Shown one piece after another: positions 61,861 through 64,000 of a stretch of DNA of 64,000 nucleotides. The first letter of the stretch is position 1. The number at the start of each line of letters is the position of its first letter. The DNA lies in NCBI RefSeq assembly GCF_027942865.1, contig NC_134510.1, positions 26,281,209 to 26,345,208 on the forward strand, given 5' to 3'. The stretch is from Odontesthes bonariensis. Lineage: Eukaryota > Chordata > Actinopteri > Atheriniformes > Atherinopsidae. Both the position numbers and the translations under genes were made by a program. A model generated the notes under the pieces. The model was not told where the DNA came from. It worked only from the letters and a program-made list of their open reading frames with translations, and ran no database searches.

Positions 61861-62252
61861 TGGCTCACCGCACAGAGTCACCTTGGCAGTGAGAGTCTCT
61901 CTTTCCAAGGCAATGACATCACTCTAAAGAAAAGGGGACGAGGAGGAGGAAGATGATGTGGAAGTAGTGGTGGGGGGGCGGGGGGCGTCTCAGGCTCTAC
62001 AAAACCTCTGCAGCATCCCAGCTGATGCCCCAGCATCCAGCATCTGCCAAGGGACAGACGCAAGAGGAAGAGAATCACCCTCCCAATTCCATCACAGAAC
62101 GACCGCGAGGAGGAGGAGCCTGCCGAGTGAGAAACTGATGCTCCCAGCAGGTGCCAACAAGTGAGAGGAAGCTGAGAGACAGAAGGTGGGAGATGGAGAA
62201 GAGTCTGTGAGAGCAGAAGACACCCAGAGCTTTCGAGAAAATAACAAAACAG
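61861..62252 (+). other. 5' UTR exon of the natriuretic peptide gene (3' boundary)
   Basis: Purine-rich sequence ending AACAAAACAG at 62252 is followed by GTGAGT. The next acceptor (TTTTTCAG near 62837) leads into the exon with the start codon. The upstream limit is arbitrary. Confidence 0.5.
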
Positions 62253-62889
62253 GTGAGTACTTTTAATTTTTTTTTTTTTTTTTTTAATGGCGGGTCTTTT
62301 TAAAGATTAAATCCTGATCAGACGTAATGATTTATGTTAAATTAAGATTGTTTACAGTGGTCTATCATTGCTTAAATGAGCTGACATAGTTGAAATTGAT
62401 AACTTTTTTTTTTTTTGGTTTTGTTTTTACTAAAAGACCAAGACTAAACAACCAAATTACCGCTTTGCTGATCCTTATAGAAGACTTGATGCAACGCAAA
62501 GTTTTATTCTTGAGAAGATAAATTCATCTAGTTTTTTCTTTTTTCTCCTACGCTTTTGTTTAGCGTAACAGATTTAAATAACAGATTTAAAAGCTTAACC
62601 ACTGACGGGGGCTGTCAATTAGTTTCAGCTCGAAGCCGTTATATATATATATATAAAACATTAAGCTCACCAGCATTTGTCTCTAAAATAGAATGAGGGG
62701 GAAAATGATTATTTATAACCCAAAGAGCTGAATCGAGGACAATCCCATCACTATTAATGTCATCGAGATAATTTAATTTGAAATTGCTTTCTTGTTTCTT
62801 TGAAAATAGCTGAAATAACTTTTTTTTTTTTTTTCAGCATAAATTCATTCGGAGCGTTTCCAGTTTTCCTGCTCTTCGTCTCTGCTGCC

Positions 62890-63489
62890 ATGCTGTGTCC
62901 TGTGCTGCTTTGTGCTATTCTGCTCCTCCTGACTCCCTTAGAGATCACAGAGGCGCGCGCTCTGCATCCTTCTCCCGATGCTGTGCAGGTACAGTGGAGT
63001 GGGAGTGGGAGTGGGAGTGGGGGGGGGCTGACAGGAGAAACGAAGTGGATTGAGGGGAATTCGGTGGATGAGGACTCTGCGAGGGGAGGCTGAGCTGAAA
63101 AGAATGATAATGAAATGTATTCCTGATTGAATTATTCTGCCGTGTACACACCCTGACAATTAAATTCCATCTTTTCTTCCCTCGCTGTGTAGTTCATGGA
63201 GCAGTTTCTGGAGCGCTATAATGACCTTCTGACTCTGGACGATCTGGAGAACCTGTTGAACAGCCAGCCGGAGGAGCAGTCCACCGTTTCCTCTGGGGTC
63301 AAGGCGGCCGAGAACCCCAAGTGGGCTGACGTCCAGACGCAGCCTGAGACCCCCTGGCTCCGGCTGCTGAAGGGGGCCCTGGCCAATCAGAAGCGAGGAG
63401 AACCGGACCGGTCACGGAGGGGCTGGAACCGAGGATGCTTTGGCTTGAAACTGGATCGGATCGGGTCCATGAGCGGATTGGGCTGTTAG
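62890..63489 (+). CDS. C-type natriuretic peptide precursor (CNP-1-like)
   Basis: Two coding exons, 62890-62988 and 63193-63489, encode 131 residues. Residues 1 to about 23 are a signal peptide (PVLLCAILLLLTPL core). The pro-region includes QFLERYNDLLTLDDLENLL, typical of CNP precursors. A furin-type RSRR precedes the 22-residue hormone that starts GWNRGCFGLKLDRIG and ends SGLGC. The two cysteines enclose the 17-residue ring, and the chain stops at the second Cys with no tail, the mark of CNP. CNP acts through guanylyl-cyclase receptor NPR-B. Trp-Asn-Arg at hormone positions 2-4 points to the teleost CNP-1 type, not the mammalian-type CNP-4; I am moderately sure of the subtype. AATAAA is at 63543-63548. 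Confidence 0.93.
63000..63024. repeat. (GGGAGT)n hexanucleotide repeat
   Basis: Four GGGAGT units right after the exon 1 donor of the natriuretic peptide gene, running into a G run. Confidence 0.8.
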
Positions 63490-63549
63490 TGGGAGAGACG
63501 TGGCGGAAAGCAAAGACTCGTGACGTCCTTAGAGGAAAAAAAAATAAAA

Positions 63550-64000
63550 CCAAGCAAAAGCTTTCAACTGCAGAGAATCATGTGAACGTGTAGACGATGT
63601 GTAGTGTGGCGTAAACCTGCAGTGTTGCTAATGTGGTTTCATTGAGCGTAGATCAGAGGCTTCACACTCTATTCCTTGTGTAAGAATAAAAACTGAATAT
63701 TAGAACACGTTAGATATGTTTCCATCAAATTATCATCCTGATTGTTGGATTCTGTGTTCCTGACTTTGTCTGCGTGCAGTAAATGTAGAGATGTTTTAAC
63801 ATTTGGTGCTTTTAAAAGCACCCGTAATGGACGTGGATATCCAAAGATGATGGCACCTATTAAAACCTGCGGCTTATTTTTATGTTCACCTTTGATTTGC
63901 ATGAATAAATGGATTTGACATTTGTGGCGTTCTGGTTCTTGCTCATAGTAATTCAATACTTGCTCCCACATGGTTCATTCCCTATTGACACCTGTCATCT
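63550..64000. other. 3' flank of the natriuretic peptide gene
   Basis: Further AATAAA signals occur at about 63685 and 63904, so a longer 3' UTR is possible. No other gene is seen. Confidence 0.4.

Noticed and set aside
1-64000. tRNA genes, rRNA genes, CRISPR arrays, operons, prokaryotic elements
   Set aside because: None were found. All genes are spliced vertebrate genes, and the tandem repeats present are simple microsatellites.

Overview
The window comes from a ray-finned fish, most likely a spiny-rayed (acanthomorph) teleost. The genes are intron-rich with GT-AG splicing, the introns hold decayed Tc1/mariner-like DNA transposons and microsatellites of the kind common in teleosts, and the last gene encodes a teleost-style C-type natriuretic peptide. 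I built the gene models by joining exons in frame across splice sites and comparing the products with families I know. No database search was run.

Layout, left to right: zyxin (zyx, +, coding 1657-7979, long 3' UTR to about 10.13 kb); a transposon-rich gap (11-15 kb) with two Tc1-like elements in opposite orientation, one split by a hAT-like foldback element; a Kell/M13-metallopeptidase-like gene (kel, +, 16.4-23.17 kb); a three-exon linker-histone/protamine-like gene (+, 24159-26893); emg1 (-, 27382-28557) head to head with nop2 (+, 29620-36608); ing4 (+, 37354-41105); ncapd2 (+, 42550-60379, 31 coding exons); and a C-type natriuretic peptide gene (+, 62890-63489) with an upstream non-coding exon.

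zyx and kel correspond to neighbours on human 7q34. emg1, nop2, ing4 and ncapd2 correspond to human 12p13.31. The gene content is therefore a joined vertebrate block. emg1 and nop2 both modify rRNA during ribosome biogenesis and share a divergent promoter region. ncapd2 encodes the condensin I subunit CAP-D2, and three of its introns carry composite box C/D-H/ACA small Cajal-body RNAs of the U85 (SCARNA10) type. The guide elements of all three fit U5 snRNA C45 (2'-O-methylation) and U46 (pseudouridine).

The most notable observations are the three U85-like RNAs in one host gene; a Kell-like protein that has lost the M13 zinc-peptidase signatures and the XK-linking cysteine position; an Arg/Lys-rich intron-containing linker histone that looks like a sperm or germ-cell nuclear basic protein; two GC-AG introns forced by reading frame; and a transposon-in-transposon insertion with a perfect 8-bp target duplication.
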